DNA from: Hymenobacter artigasi
GTDB lineage: Bacteria > Bacteroidota > Bacteroidia > Cytophagales > Hymenobacteraceae
Direction: 5' to 3'
DNA length: 64,000 nucleotides
NCBI RefSeq assembly: GCF_012275535.1
Contig: NZ_JAAVTK010000014.1
Coordinates: 1 to 64,000, forward strand
In this document: positions 46,642 to 54,821 of the stretch, piece after piece
Numbering within the stretch: position 1 is the stretch's first letter
Layout of the letters: every line of letters starts with the position of its first letter
Program-made: the position numbers and the translations under genes
The notes under the pieces: generated by a model
Databases searched by the model: none
Told to the model about the DNA's origin: nothing
Seen by the model: the letters and a program-made list of their open reading frames with translations, nothing else

Positions 46642-48174
46642 ATGAAACACACCTACCCTTGGGCGCGGCCATTGTTGGCCGCGCTATTCTCGTTTATTGC
46701 CTTGGGTGCCAGTGCGCAGCAGGCGTGGCGGCCGTTTCGGCCGGGATTGATTTACAGCTACGCGGCCACGCCGGTTACCAGCAGCAGCACATATCATACA
46801 ATGCGGGTCGATTCGGCCTACGTCACGAGTGCCGGCGACTCGGTGTATACGTTTAACCGGCGGCTTCGTGACGCACCGGCTGCTGTAGGACCTCCCGGAT
46901 TTGTGAAAAGTCGGAATAACTTATTCGGGGCCCTGCTGCGCTGGCGGCCGGGCCAGAATATCTACACCCTGGAAGCACTGGCGCAACCGGGCGTACAGGC
47001 AGCGGTGAGCCTGACCTTATTCCCCCGCGCGGCGGTAGGCAGCACCTGGCCAGCCAACACCGCACCGGTCCAAACGGCCACCTTGGTAAGCCGCAGCTGG
47101 CAAACAATAAGTGCCGGCGTGCAAGACACCGTAACGGTCATCAGCATTGCGGGTACCACCACCCAAACGGTGCGCCTGAGCCGGCTCTATGGGCTGCTGG
47201 CCGGGCCGCAGTGGCTTGGCGGCGCTACGGGTAGTCAATTGGAGCAGGCCATGCTGCCTGCCAGCTACGCGCAGTCGCTGTATAGTCCAACCCGTCTGTT
47301 TGACGTGCAGCCGGGCGATGAGTTTGGGTATAGCATAGACGATTATATCGCGCCCGTTCAGTGCTACGATAGCAAAACATTGCGGCGGATAATCAGTCGC
47401 CGGTTAACAAGCGACAGCTTAATTATTACCTATCTAACGCAAAACCGGTATGAGCAATATCATTATCAGGGCGTTTGTAGCGGAGCGGCCTCACTCAACA
47501 TAACACCCGTTACAGTAGGGCGTTGGGCCTTCGCACTGGCTGGTAATGCCTGGGAGCCTTCGGGTGGCTTGCTGCAATTGGCTGCGCTACGCCTGCTCAC
47601 GGGCGAGTATATGGTAAACCCATCCGTCGGCTTCCCGGCCTTGCTGGCTGGTCTGCCCCTTTCCGGGACCGGAACTGGTTTGTGTGGTCCATCTGGTAGG
47701 CCGGTCAGCTTCGTTCCCTATTATCAAAAAGTAGGGAATAGCAATACATACGAACGAGGGCTGGACTATCTTGGCTGGCTATACAGCTTTGGGCCGGGCA
47801 TGACTACTACGTTTGAGTTAAATAATGGCTTGGTATACTACCGCAAAACCGTCAATGGAATAACGACCGTCTGCGGCTCACCGCTGGCGTTTGTCACCTT
47901 GCTGCTCACCCGCGCCGCGCAGGCGGCCGCTATTGCCACGCTGTACCCCAACCCTGCCGCCGAGGCTGCCACGCTCACGCTGGCCCAGCCCGCCCGCCCC
48001 GGTTCCGCGCTGCGCCTGACCGATGCGCTGGGCCGCACCGTGTGGGCCGCGCCTGTGCCCGCCGGGCAGTCGGCCCTAACCGTGCCGCTGGCCGGGCAGC
48101 CCGCCGGCCTCTACCTGCTGCACCTCACCGGCCCCGATGGCGCTACCGCGACGTGGAAACTGACCCACGAATAA
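46642..48174 (+). CDS. secreted protein with T9SS type A sorting domain (paralogue 1)
   Basis: A 510-residue exported protein. After the signal peptide (PLLAALFSFIALGASAQ) comes QQAWRPFRPGLIYSYA, then a beta-rich body without a known domain. The last 80 residues are a type IX secretion sorting domain: LYPNPAAEAATLTLAQPARP, LRLTDALGRTVW, GLYLLHLTG. It should be moved across the outer membrane and attached to the surface. The next gene is a paralogue sharing the first mature residues and the sorting domain almost exactly, while the middle has diverged. Function unknown. The 200-bp gap upstream contains the rpsT terminator only. Confidence 0.85.
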   Translation: MKHTYPWARPLLAALFSFIALGASAQQAWRPFRPGLIYSYAATPVTSSSTYHTMRVDSAYVTSAGDSVYTFNRRLRDAPAAVGPPGFVKSRNNLFGALLRWRPGQNIYTLEALAQPGVQAAVSLTLFPRAAVGSTWPANTAPVQTATLVSRSWQTISAGVQDTVTVISIAGTTTQTVRLSRLYGLLAGPQWLGGATGSQLEQAMLPASYAQSLYSPTRLFDVQPGDEFGYSIDDYIAPVQCYDSKTLRRIISRRLTSDSLIITYLTQNRYEQYHYQGVCSGAASLNITPVTVGRWAFALAGNAWEPSGGLLQLAALRLLTGEYMVNPSVGFPALLAGLPLSGTGTGLCGPSGRPVSFVPYYQKVGNSNTYERGLDYLGWLYSFGPGMTTTFELNNGLVYYRKTVNGITTVCGSPLAFVTLLLTRAAQAAAIATLYPNPAAEAATLTLAQPARPGSALRLTDALGRTVWAAPVPAGQSALTVPLAGQPAGLYLLHLTGPDGATATWKLTHE

Positions 48175-48242
48175 GGAGCAAGCCTGTTCAAGTAAGTGGG
48201 TTGCAAGACTCCAAAATGGTCACTCATAATTCTACTGCCGTT

Positions 48243-49799
48243 ATGAAAAACAAGTACCTATACAAATGGCTGGCGTTGGCTGTTCTCTTCGCGCTTCACT
48301 TTGGAGCCAATGCGCAGCAGGCGTGGCGGCCGTTTCGGCCGGGGCTGATTTATTCGTTTTCGCCCACTTCGTCTTCTGCTTCTAATGGGACCGCCAATGT
48401 GTTTTTGTTGCGTCTTGACTCAACGTACCGCACTGCGGGAGGTGATTCCGTGTGGGCTTTTAACCGGCTAATGCGGCCGTTTGATGGCAGTGCATTGGGG
48501 GGAATGTTTGCCTTTACGACTGCCCGTAAAAGCCGCAACAACCTATTCGGGGCGCGGCTGGTATGGCAGCCGGGTACGGCCGAATTCATTTTGGAAAACG
48601 TGGCTGAAGGAAGCCAGCAAGTGGCCCTGTCGTTGCGGCTACGACCCCGGGCAGCGGTGGGCAGCTCCTGGGTAGCCAGTACCTCACCCGCGCTCACGGC
48701 CACCCTCACGAGCCGGAGCTGGGACCAGGTAGGCAGCCAGCCGGGCAGCCCCTTCGATTCGGTGGCGGTTATCACCCTCAGCTCGGGAGTAGTGGTGCGG
48801 CTGAGCCGGCAATACGGGCTACTGGCCGGTCCACGCTGGCTTACACTGACCAGCACGGCTCCGCAATATGTTGTCCGCGAACTGCCGGTGACGTTGGCCG
48901 GCTCCCCGCTATCGCCGGACCGTCTTTTCGATTTGCATCCCGGCGACCTGTTGGGTTACGAAACGACGCCACAATCGGTGGGCGGGCCGCCCTGCACCAG
49001 TATGTATACGCTACGCAATATGCTGACGCGGCAGGTGGTGGGCGACTCGCTGACTTTCACCTACCGCCAACAAAGCAAGGTCGTAAATCACAGTATTTCT
49101 GGCTGCTTCGGCACGCCGCCTGGAACGGTACTGGGGCCGGTGCAAACGGGCCGGCTGGCGTTTTCGCTGCGCACGGGCCAGTCACCACAGTATGAGGCGC
49201 TGCCGCTGTTGTCCGGAGAGTACCGGGAACTGTCCCGTTTTGCTGGCAGTGTGTTGTTGGTGGGGCTGGGCCTGTCGCAGCCAACCTTTCCTACCTGCCA
49301 GAGTGGTAACACTACTCTGGGCTACGAATATTTGCACCGCAGTGGAATGGCCAGCAATAATACCCTGGCATACGGGACAATAACGGACGGGAACTGGTTT
49401 CAGCATTTTGCCGCCGAAACCGGATTGGGCGACATTCGGACCGATGAAAAAACGCTACAGTATTCCGTAAAAAGCGGATTCACTGGCCCCATTATCTGCG
49501 GCTCAAATACAAACTATGCTACCCTGCTGCCCACCCGTACCGCCCAGGCGGCCGCCATCGCCACCCTTCACCCCAACCCCGCCCCGGAAGCCGCCACGCT
49601 CACGCTGGCCCAGCCCGCCCGTGCCGGCTCCGCGTTGCGCCTGACCGATGCGCTGGGCCGCGCCGTGTGGCGCGCGCCCGTGCCCGCCGGGCAGTCGGCC
49701 ATATCCATACCACTGGCCGGGCAACCCGCCGGCCTCTACCTGCTGCACCTCTCCGGCCCCGATGGCGCAACTGCCACCTGGAAGCTGACCCACGAATAA
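48243..49799 (+). CDS. secreted protein with T9SS type A sorting domain (paralogue 2)
   Basis: A 518-residue paralogue of the preceding gene, 68 bp downstream. It has a signal peptide (ALAVLFALHFGANAQ), the same QQAWRPFRPGLIYSF start and a divergent beta-rich body that keeps matching landmarks (KSRNNLFGARLVWQPG; LSRQYGLLAGPRWL). The sorting domain (LHPNPAPEAATLTLAQPARA ... GLYLLHLSG) is nearly identical to that of its neighbour. The ATG at 48243 is fixed by the signal peptide. A tandem duplication followed by divergence of the middle is the simplest history. A bidirectional terminator follows. Confidence 0.85.
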   Translation: MKNKYLYKWLALAVLFALHFGANAQQAWRPFRPGLIYSFSPTSSSASNGTANVFLLRLDSTYRTAGGDSVWAFNRLMRPFDGSALGGMFAFTTARKSRNNLFGARLVWQPGTAEFILENVAEGSQQVALSLRLRPRAAVGSSWVASTSPALTATLTSRSWDQVGSQPGSPFDSVAVITLSSGVVVRLSRQYGLLAGPRWLTLTSTAPQYVVRELPVTLAGSPLSPDRLFDLHPGDLLGYETTPQSVGGPPCTSMYTLRNMLTRQVVGDSLTFTYRQQSKVVNHSISGCFGTPPGTVLGPVQTGRLAFSLRTGQSPQYEALPLLSGEYRELSRFAGSVLLVGLGLSQPTFPTCQSGNTTLGYEYLHRSGMASNNTLAYGTITDGNWFQHFAAETGLGDIRTDEKTLQYSVKSGFTGPIICGSNTNYATLLPTRTAQAAAIATLHPNPAPEAATLTLAQPARAGSALRLTDALGRAVWRAPVPAGQSAISIPLAGQPAGLYLLHLSGPDGATATWKLTHE

Positions 49800-49814
49800 C
49801 GGGGTATTCACCAC

Positions 49815-49850
49815 AAAAAAGAGCCCGCTACTTTCGCAGCGGGCTCTTTT
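49815..49850. terminator. bidirectional terminator between secreted protein and pyk genes
   Basis: AAAAAAGAGCCCGCT pairs with AGCGGGCTCTTTT around an 8-nt loop. Confidence 0.88.
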
Positions 49851-49880
49851 CGTATGCGGCCAGCGGGCCGGGATTGTGAG

Positions 49881-51320
49881 TTAGGCAATGCTCACCCGCA
49901 CCATGTTGGCTTTGCCCCGGTCCTGGATGGGCATCGAGCCGGTGGTGATGTACACGTCGCCGGCTTCGAGGTGGCCGGTGGTGGTGAGGACGTAGCGGAT
50001 GTCGGCCACGGTGCTGTCGGTGCTCACGAGGCGGTCGTAGTAGAAGCCGCGCACGCCCCACACCAGGCTCAGGGCCGTGAGCAGGGGGCGGTTATCGGTG
50101 AAGATAAAGATGTTGGCTTTGGGGCGGTACTTGGCCAGCTGGAAGGCCGTGTAGCCCCGGTGCGTCATGCCGGTAATGGCTTTGGCCTCGGTGTTTTTGG
50201 CCAGGTGGCACGACGCCGACAAAATGCTGTCGGCCATGAAGTTGGTGCCATTGGAGTCCACGGGCCACCACTTGTGGAACAGCTGCGGGCTGCGGCTCTC
50301 CACGCTCAGAATGGTGCCTACCATCGAGCGAATCACCTCGGCGGGGTAGGCCCCCACGGCGGTTTCGGCCGAAAGCATCACGGCATCGGCCCCGTCGAGT
50401 ACGGCGTTGGCTACGTCGCTGGTTTCGGCGCGGGTGGGGCGGGGGGCCGTAATCATCGACTCCATCATCTGCGTAGCCACGATGACGGGCTTGCCGGCCG
50501 CGTTGCACTTGGCGATAATCATCTTTTGGGCCATGGGCACCTCTTCCATCTTCACCTCCACGCCGAGGTCGCCGCGGGCCACCATCACGGCATCGGTAAT
50601 GGCAATGATTTCGTCGATGTTGCGCAGGCCGTCGGGCGTTTCAATCTTGGCCACCACGCGGGTGGTTTTGCCGGCGTCGGCAATCAGCTTTTTGATGAAG
50701 CGAATGTCGTCGGCCTTGCGGGCGAAGCTCAGCGCCACCCAGTCCACGTCGTGCTCCAGGCCAAATTTCAGGTCTTCGATGTCCTTCTCGGTCATGCTCG
50801 GGGCCGAGACTTCGGAGTCGGGCAGGTTGATGCCTTTGCGGGGCTTCACCAGGCCGCCGTAGATTACTTCCACGTCCACTTCCTTGTCGCGGTCGGTGGC
50901 CAGCACCTTCAGCTCAATCTTGCCATCGTCAATCAGAATCTGGTCGCCGGCTTTCACGTCGCGGGCCAGGCCCAGGTATATGGTGCTCAGCCGCGTGGCC
51001 GTGCTGATTTCCTTCTCGCCGCACACCAGCTTGATTTTGTCGCCAGCCTTGATTTCAACGCCGCCGCCTTCCACCTCACCCAACCGGATTTTCGGTCCCT
51101 GCAAGTCCTGCAACAGGCCCACCGAAGTCCGCATGTCCTTGTTCAGCCGCCGCACCGTGTTAATAACCGACAGGTGCTCCTCGTGCGCGCCGTGCGAAAA
51201 GTTGAGCCGGAACACGTCCACGCCTTCGCGCATGAGCGTACCGAGGCGCTCATATGTGTTGGAAGCGGGGCCCACGGTGGCCACAATTTTGGTTTTGTTG
51301 AAAGAGTTGGGGGTTTCCAT
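49881..51320 (-). CDS. pyk: pyruvate kinase
   Basis: The last step of glycolysis: phosphoenolpyruvate plus ADP to pyruvate plus ATP. 479 residues: TKIVATVGPASNTYERL, FRLNFSHGAHEEH, LQDLQGPKIRLGEVEG, the metal site VMVARGDLGVEV, and KPVIVATQMMESMI with PTRAETSDVANAVLDGADAV. The C-terminal effector domain is present. The length is standard. The 267 bp upstream (51321-51587) hold a weak CCCCT/AGGGG hairpin and the leader; I see no gene there. The IPExxxVDY gene precedes it on the same strand. Confidence 0.97.
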   Translation of the reverse strand: METPNSFNKTKIVATVGPASNTYERLGTLMREGVDVFRLNFSHGAHEEHLSVINTVRRLNKDMRTSVGLLQDLQGPKIRLGEVEGGGVEIKAGDKIKLVCGEKEISTATRLSTIYLGLARDVKAGDQILIDDGKIELKVLATDRDKEVDVEVIYGGLVKPRKGINLPDSEVSAPSMTEKDIEDLKFGLEHDVDWVALSFARKADDIRFIKKLIADAGKTTRVVAKIETPDGLRNIDEIIAITDAVMVARGDLGVEVKMEEVPMAQKMIIAKCNAAGKPVIVATQMMESMITAPRPTRAETSDVANAVLDGADAVMLSAETAVGAYPAEVIRSMVGTILSVESRSPQLFHKWWPVDSNGTNFMADSILSASCHLAKNTEAKAITGMTHRGYTAFQLAKYRPKANIFIFTDNRPLLTALSLVWGVRGFYYDRLVSTDSTVADIRYVLTTTGHLEAGDVYITTGSMPIQDRGKANMVRVSIA

Positions 51321-51587
51321 GCGTTAGGATGAAATGTCGGAACAAAAAAACTCCCCTCCTTAGGCAGAAGGGGACGCTGGCGCAGCGCGCAAGCTGGGGC
51401 GATAGCAGAATAAAAACGCTGCCCGTACTCGCAAAAGTCGTTTAATTTAACCGAAAAGCCTACCGTTTACCGCGCTACTTGCCCGGGGTTTTTCCAGGCA
51501 AACGTTTGTTTATGGCCCTATTGGGCACCTGAGCGCGTTGGTTTATTTCCGTTGGGGCAGGGCCATGCGCTTCGCCCGCCCCGGCAA

Positions 51588-52016
51588 TCACATAATCAGG
51601 TTTTCCTTGTATTTAAGCGAATTCGGGTCGAACTGGCAGGCGTACTGCACGGCATCGAGGGCGGTGAGGCACTGAAGGATTTCGTCGTCGGCCAGGTGGC
51701 CGCTGCCGTTGCTCACGGCCAGCAGGTAGTCGTATTCCTTGATATCCGGGGCCAGGTAGGGCTTTTTGAGGCTGGAAGGGGCAATGGAGCGGTTGCGCAG
51801 CAGCCGCAGCGTGAGGCTCTCGGTGGCGTGCAGGTAGTGCGTAAACACCAGCCGGCCATGGCTGAGGAGGTTGAGCAGCAGCTCGGGCTGCTTTACGAAG
51901 CGCAGGCGCAGGGCGCGGTTCAGCGTCCAGGCCAGCGTGTAGTCGCGGGTGCTGCTTACCAGCCCGAAAAGGGCGAAGTCGCACTCGTACTCAACATCGA
52001 GGGTGAAAGTTTTCAT
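51588..52016 (-). CDS. IPExxxVDY-family protein
   Basis: A 142-residue Bacteroidota-specific protein. The eponymous motif appears as APDIKEYDY near residue 100, matching I-P-E-x-x-x-V-D-Y with conservative changes. The N-terminal part is beta-rich (KTFTLDVEYECDFALFGLVS), followed by a helical DYTLAWTLNRALRLRFVKQP. The function is unknown. Members regularly sit between pyk and the acpP-fabF-rnc genes, as here, suggesting a link to central carbon or fatty-acid metabolism. TAGCTTTG (52054-52061, minus strand) is a likely promoter, and the ATG at 52016 is preferred over a start three codons earlier. Confidence 0.85.
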   Translation of the reverse strand: MKTFTLDVEYECDFALFGLVSSTRDYTLAWTLNRALRLRFVKQPELLLNLLSHGRLVFTHYLHATESLTLRLLRNRSIAPSSLKKPYLAPDIKEYDYLLAVSNGSGHLADDEILQCLTALDAVQYACQFDPNSLKYKENLIM

Positions 52017-52178
52017 AGCGGCCACAAAAGGGGCACCCGCAGGCGGGAAGCGGCAAAGCTACGGCCTACAACGAGCCATCGCCATAATGTTGTACCCGCA
52101 TTTCGGAAGCGCGGCCGTGGGTTAGTTGGAAAATCTCTCGTTACTTTGCGCTGTAGTTTTCCCTAAACCCCCACGGAA

Positions 52179-52415
52179 ATGTCTGAAATCGCAGAAAAAG
52201 TAAAGGCCATTATTATTGATAAACTGGGCGTTGAAGCCTCCGAGGTTACCCCCGAGGCAAGCTTCACCAACGACCTGGGTGCTGACTCGCTGGATACCGT
52301 CGAGCTGATTATGGAGTTCGAAAAGGAATTCAACGTGAGCATCCCCGACGACCAGGCCGAGAACATCGGCACCGTGGGCCAAGCCATCAGCTACCTCGAA
52401 GAGCACGCTAAGTAG
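52179..52415 (+). CDS. acpP: acyl carrier protein
   Basis: The carrier for fatty-acid synthesis. 78 acidic residues in a four-helix fold. The phosphopantetheine attachment serine is S37 in DLGADSLDTVELIMEFEKEF. Upstream TTACTTTG fits the -7 element with a leader of about 25 nt. It is followed by a terminator-like hairpin, then fabF, so both partial readthrough and separate transcription are possible. It is divergent from the IPExxxVDY gene. Confidence 0.97.
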   Translation: MSEIAEKVKAIIIDKLGVEASEVTPEASFTNDLGADSLDTVELIMEFEKEFNVSIPDDQAENIGTVGQAISYLEEHAK

Positions 52416-52509
52416 TCTTCCTCATCTTGAGCACAACGAGCAATTTGCGTAAATAATCCTTACTCAATTTCCGCGTTTTGCCTGGAATGAATCCCTAAGT
52501 TCTGCGCAT

Positions 52510-52536
52510 ACCGGCCGGCTAGCCGCCGGCCGGTTT
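52510..52536 (+). terminator. hairpin after acpP
   Basis: ACCGGCCGGC pairs with GCCGGCCGGT around a short loop, with four T residues after it. It probably lets abundant acpP mRNA end before fabF. Confidence 0.72.
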
Positions 52537-52582
52537 TGCTGTTTTATCCTGCCTCACCTTTCGCGCTTCTGGCGCCTGACTT

Positions 52583-53833
52583 ATGTCGTCCATCCGACGG
52601 GTTGTCGTTACCGGCCTTGGAGCCATCACACCGCTGGGCAATACTGCCCCGGCTTACTGGGAAGGCCTGCGCACGGGCGCCAGCGGCGCGGCCACCATCA
52701 CGCGCTTCGACCCTACCAAGTTCAAAACCCGCTTTGCCTGCGAAGTGAAAGGCTACGAAGCCGATAATTACTTCGACCGCAAGGAGCACCGCAAAATGGA
52801 CCTGTTCACGCAGTTTGCCGTGGTGGCGGCCGATGAGGCCATCGCCGACTCGGGCCTGCTGGAAAGCGGCGTGGACAAGGACCGGGTGGGCGTGATTTGG
52901 GGCTCCGGCATCGGTGGCCTGAAATCGTTGCAGGAAGAATGCTTCGCCTTTGAGAAAGGCGACGGCACCCCCCGCTACTCGCCTTTCTTCATTCCGCGCA
53001 TGATTGCCGACTCCTCGTCGGGCAATATCAGCATCAAAAACGGCTTTCGCGGGCCGAATTTCGTGACGACGTCGGCCTGCGCCTCGTCGAACGACGCCAT
53101 TATTGCGGCCTTCAACAACATCCGCCTCGGTCTGGCCGACGCGGTGGTGACGGGCGGCTCCGAAGCGGCCATCACCGAATCGGGGGTGGGCGGCTTCAAC
53201 GCCCTCAAGGCCATGAGCGAGCGCAACGACGACCCGGCCTCGGCCTCGCGGCCCTACGACAAGGACCGCGACGGCTTTGTGCTGGGCGAAGGGGCCGGCG
53301 CGCTGGTGCTCGAAGAGTATGAGCACGCCAAAGCGCGCGGCGCTAAAATGTATGCCGAGCTGATTGGCGGCGGTATGTCATCGGACGCCTACCACATCAC
53401 CGCGCCCGACCCCAGCGGCGAAGGCGTGGTACTGGTGATGAAAAATGCCCTGCGCGATGCCGGCATTGCCACCACCGATGTGGACTACATCAACACCCAC
53501 GGCACGAGCACGCCGCTGGGCGACGGGGCCGAAATCAAGGCCATCGAAAAGGTGTTCGGTGAGCATGCCGAGAAGCTGAACATCTCCTCGACCAAAAGCA
53601 TGACCGGCCACCTGCTGGGCGGGGCCGGCGGCATCGAGGCCGTGGCCTGCCTCCTGGCCATGCAAAACAGCCTGGTGCCCCCCACCATCAACCTGCATAC
53701 GCCCGACCCGGAAATCAATCAGGCACTGAACTTCACGCCGAACGTGGCGCAGCCCCGCGAGGTGCGCGTGGCCATGAGCAATACGTTTGGTTTCGGTGGC
53801 CACAACACGTCGGTGATTTTCCGTAAGCTGTAG
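52583..53833 (+). CDS. fabF: beta-ketoacyl-ACP synthase II
   Basis: The elongating condensing enzyme of type II fatty-acid synthesis. 416 residues with the full Cys-His-His triad: C166 in TSACASSNDAI, H306 in NTHGTSTPLGD and H343 in MTGHLLGGAGG. The N-terminal RRVVVTGLGAITPLGN and C-terminal NTFGFGGHNTSVIF are canonical. It is co-directional with acpP and rnc, the conserved acpP-fabF-rnc order. A palindromic terminator follows. Confidence 0.97.
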   Translation: MSSIRRVVVTGLGAITPLGNTAPAYWEGLRTGASGAATITRFDPTKFKTRFACEVKGYEADNYFDRKEHRKMDLFTQFAVVAADEAIADSGLLESGVDKDRVGVIWGSGIGGLKSLQEECFAFEKGDGTPRYSPFFIPRMIADSSSGNISIKNGFRGPNFVTTSACASSNDAIIAAFNNIRLGLADAVVTGGSEAAITESGVGGFNALKAMSERNDDPASASRPYDKDRDGFVLGEGAGALVLEEYEHAKARGAKMYAELIGGGMSSDAYHITAPDPSGEGVVLVMKNALRDAGIATTDVDYINTHGTSTPLGDGAEIKAIEKVFGEHAEKLNISSTKSMTGHLLGGAGGIEAVACLLAMQNSLVPPTINLHTPDPEINQALNFTPNVAQPREVRVAMSNTFGFGGHNTSVIFRKL

Positions 53834-53852
53834 GCGGCAGTCGCTGCAATAG

Positions 53853-53897
53853 AAAAAGCCCGTCATGCAGCGCGCAGCGAAGCATGACGGGCTTTTA
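53853..53897 (+). terminator. palindromic terminator after fabF
   Basis: AAAAAGCCCGTCATGC pairs with GCATGACGGGCTTTTA. The loop AGCGCGCAGCGAA and the GTCATGC ends identify it as a short member of the GTCATGC palindrome family used as a terminator. Confidence 0.82.
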
Positions 53898-53927
53898 TAG
53901 TCACTTCACTTTATTACGCCCTTCCCT

Positions 53928-54653
53928 TTGCTCGGTTTTGTATCCCGTTTGTTTGCTTCTGATAAAGCGTTTCGGCAGGCGGTAGCCACCGTGACGGGCC
54001 AGACGCCCAAGAATGCCCGCCTCTACCGGCTGGCGTTCACGCACTCGTCGGCGGTGCGGCAGCAGCCGGCTATTGGTAAACACCAGACCAATGAGCGGCT
54101 GGAGTTCCTCGGTGATGCCGTGCTGGGCACGGTGGTGGCCGAATACCTGTTCAAAAAATACCCCTACGAGCAGGAGGGCTTCCTGACCGAGGTACGCTCG
54201 CGCATCGTGAACCGCGAAAGCCTGAACGGCATTGCCCTCAAGCTGGGTCTCGACGGGCTGGTGCAACTGGATGCCGCGCAGGGCCGCGCCGCCCGCTCGC
54301 GCTCCGTGAACGGCAACGCGCTGGAGGCCCTGGTAGGGGCCGTGTACCTGGATTTGGGCTATAAATCGGCCCGGAAATTCATCCTTACGCGCCTCGTGAA
54401 GGGCTTTGTGGACGTGCACACTATCACGACTACCACGGCCAACTTCAAGAGTAAGCTGGTGGAATGGGCGCAACGTGAGGGCAGGGTCCTGCGCTACGAC
54501 ATCACGGGCGAGGCCCGGCCGGGCGGCATGATGGAGTTTACGGCCAACGTGCTGCTGGATGAAGAAATCATTGCCACTGGCATGGGGTTGAGCAAGAAGC
54601 AGGCCGAGCAATTGGCTGCCGAGCGGGCGCTGACGGAGCTGGGAGTCAGCTGA
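53928..54653 (+). CDS. rnc: ribonuclease III
   Basis: Double-strand-specific endoribonuclease for rRNA and mRNA processing. 241 residues: the catalytic signature NERLEFLGDAVLGTVVAEYL with the conserved Glu and Asp, the second acidic cluster GNALEALVGAVYLDLGYKSA, and a C-terminal dsRNA-binding domain from about 165 (NFKSKLVEWAQREGRVLRYD). No ATG fits the N-terminus, so the TTG at 53928 is used; a start further in would cut the first helix. The nadE gene follows across a degenerate heptamer repeat. Confidence 0.94.
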   Translation: MLGFVSRLFASDKAFRQAVATVTGQTPKNARLYRLAFTHSSAVRQQPAIGKHQTNERLEFLGDAVLGTVVAEYLFKKYPYEQEGFLTEVRSRIVNRESLNGIALKLGLDGLVQLDAAQGRAARSRSVNGNALEALVGAVYLDLGYKSARKFILTRLVKGFVDVHTITTTTANFKSKLVEWAQREGRVLRYDITGEARPGGMMEFTANVLLDEEIIATGMGLSKKQAEQLAAERALTELGVS

Positions 54654-54654
54654 A

Positions 54655-54820
54655 AGGTTGATTTTTGGGGGTAGAATGTTGAGTGCTATGTGGAAACCCG
54701 GAAATTAAACAGCGTGGAAATAGCCCCTTGAGGAAAACCAGGGGCTTTAGCGGCAGTTGCTATTATCGACGTATGCGGTTGGCCTTACCCAACCCTTAAC
54801 CCTCAAAATTCAACCCTTCC
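54655..54820. repeat. inverted heptamer-repeat locus F between rnc and nadE
   Basis: The left arm (about 54655-54683) and right arm (54791-54820) match at about 21 of 28 positions when inverted. They are the GGGTTGA family with the TTTTGA variant second unit, as at locus D. The left arm begins at the rnc stop codon and the right arm ends 1 nt before the nadE ATG. An AGCCCCT/AGGGGCT hairpin (54722-54748) lies between. Confidence 0.7.
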
Positions 54821-54821
54821 A

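Noticed and set aside
49854..51332. 492-codon plus-strand frame opposite pyk
   Set aside because: Shadow of pyruvate kinase; low-complexity translation and no promoter or start context.
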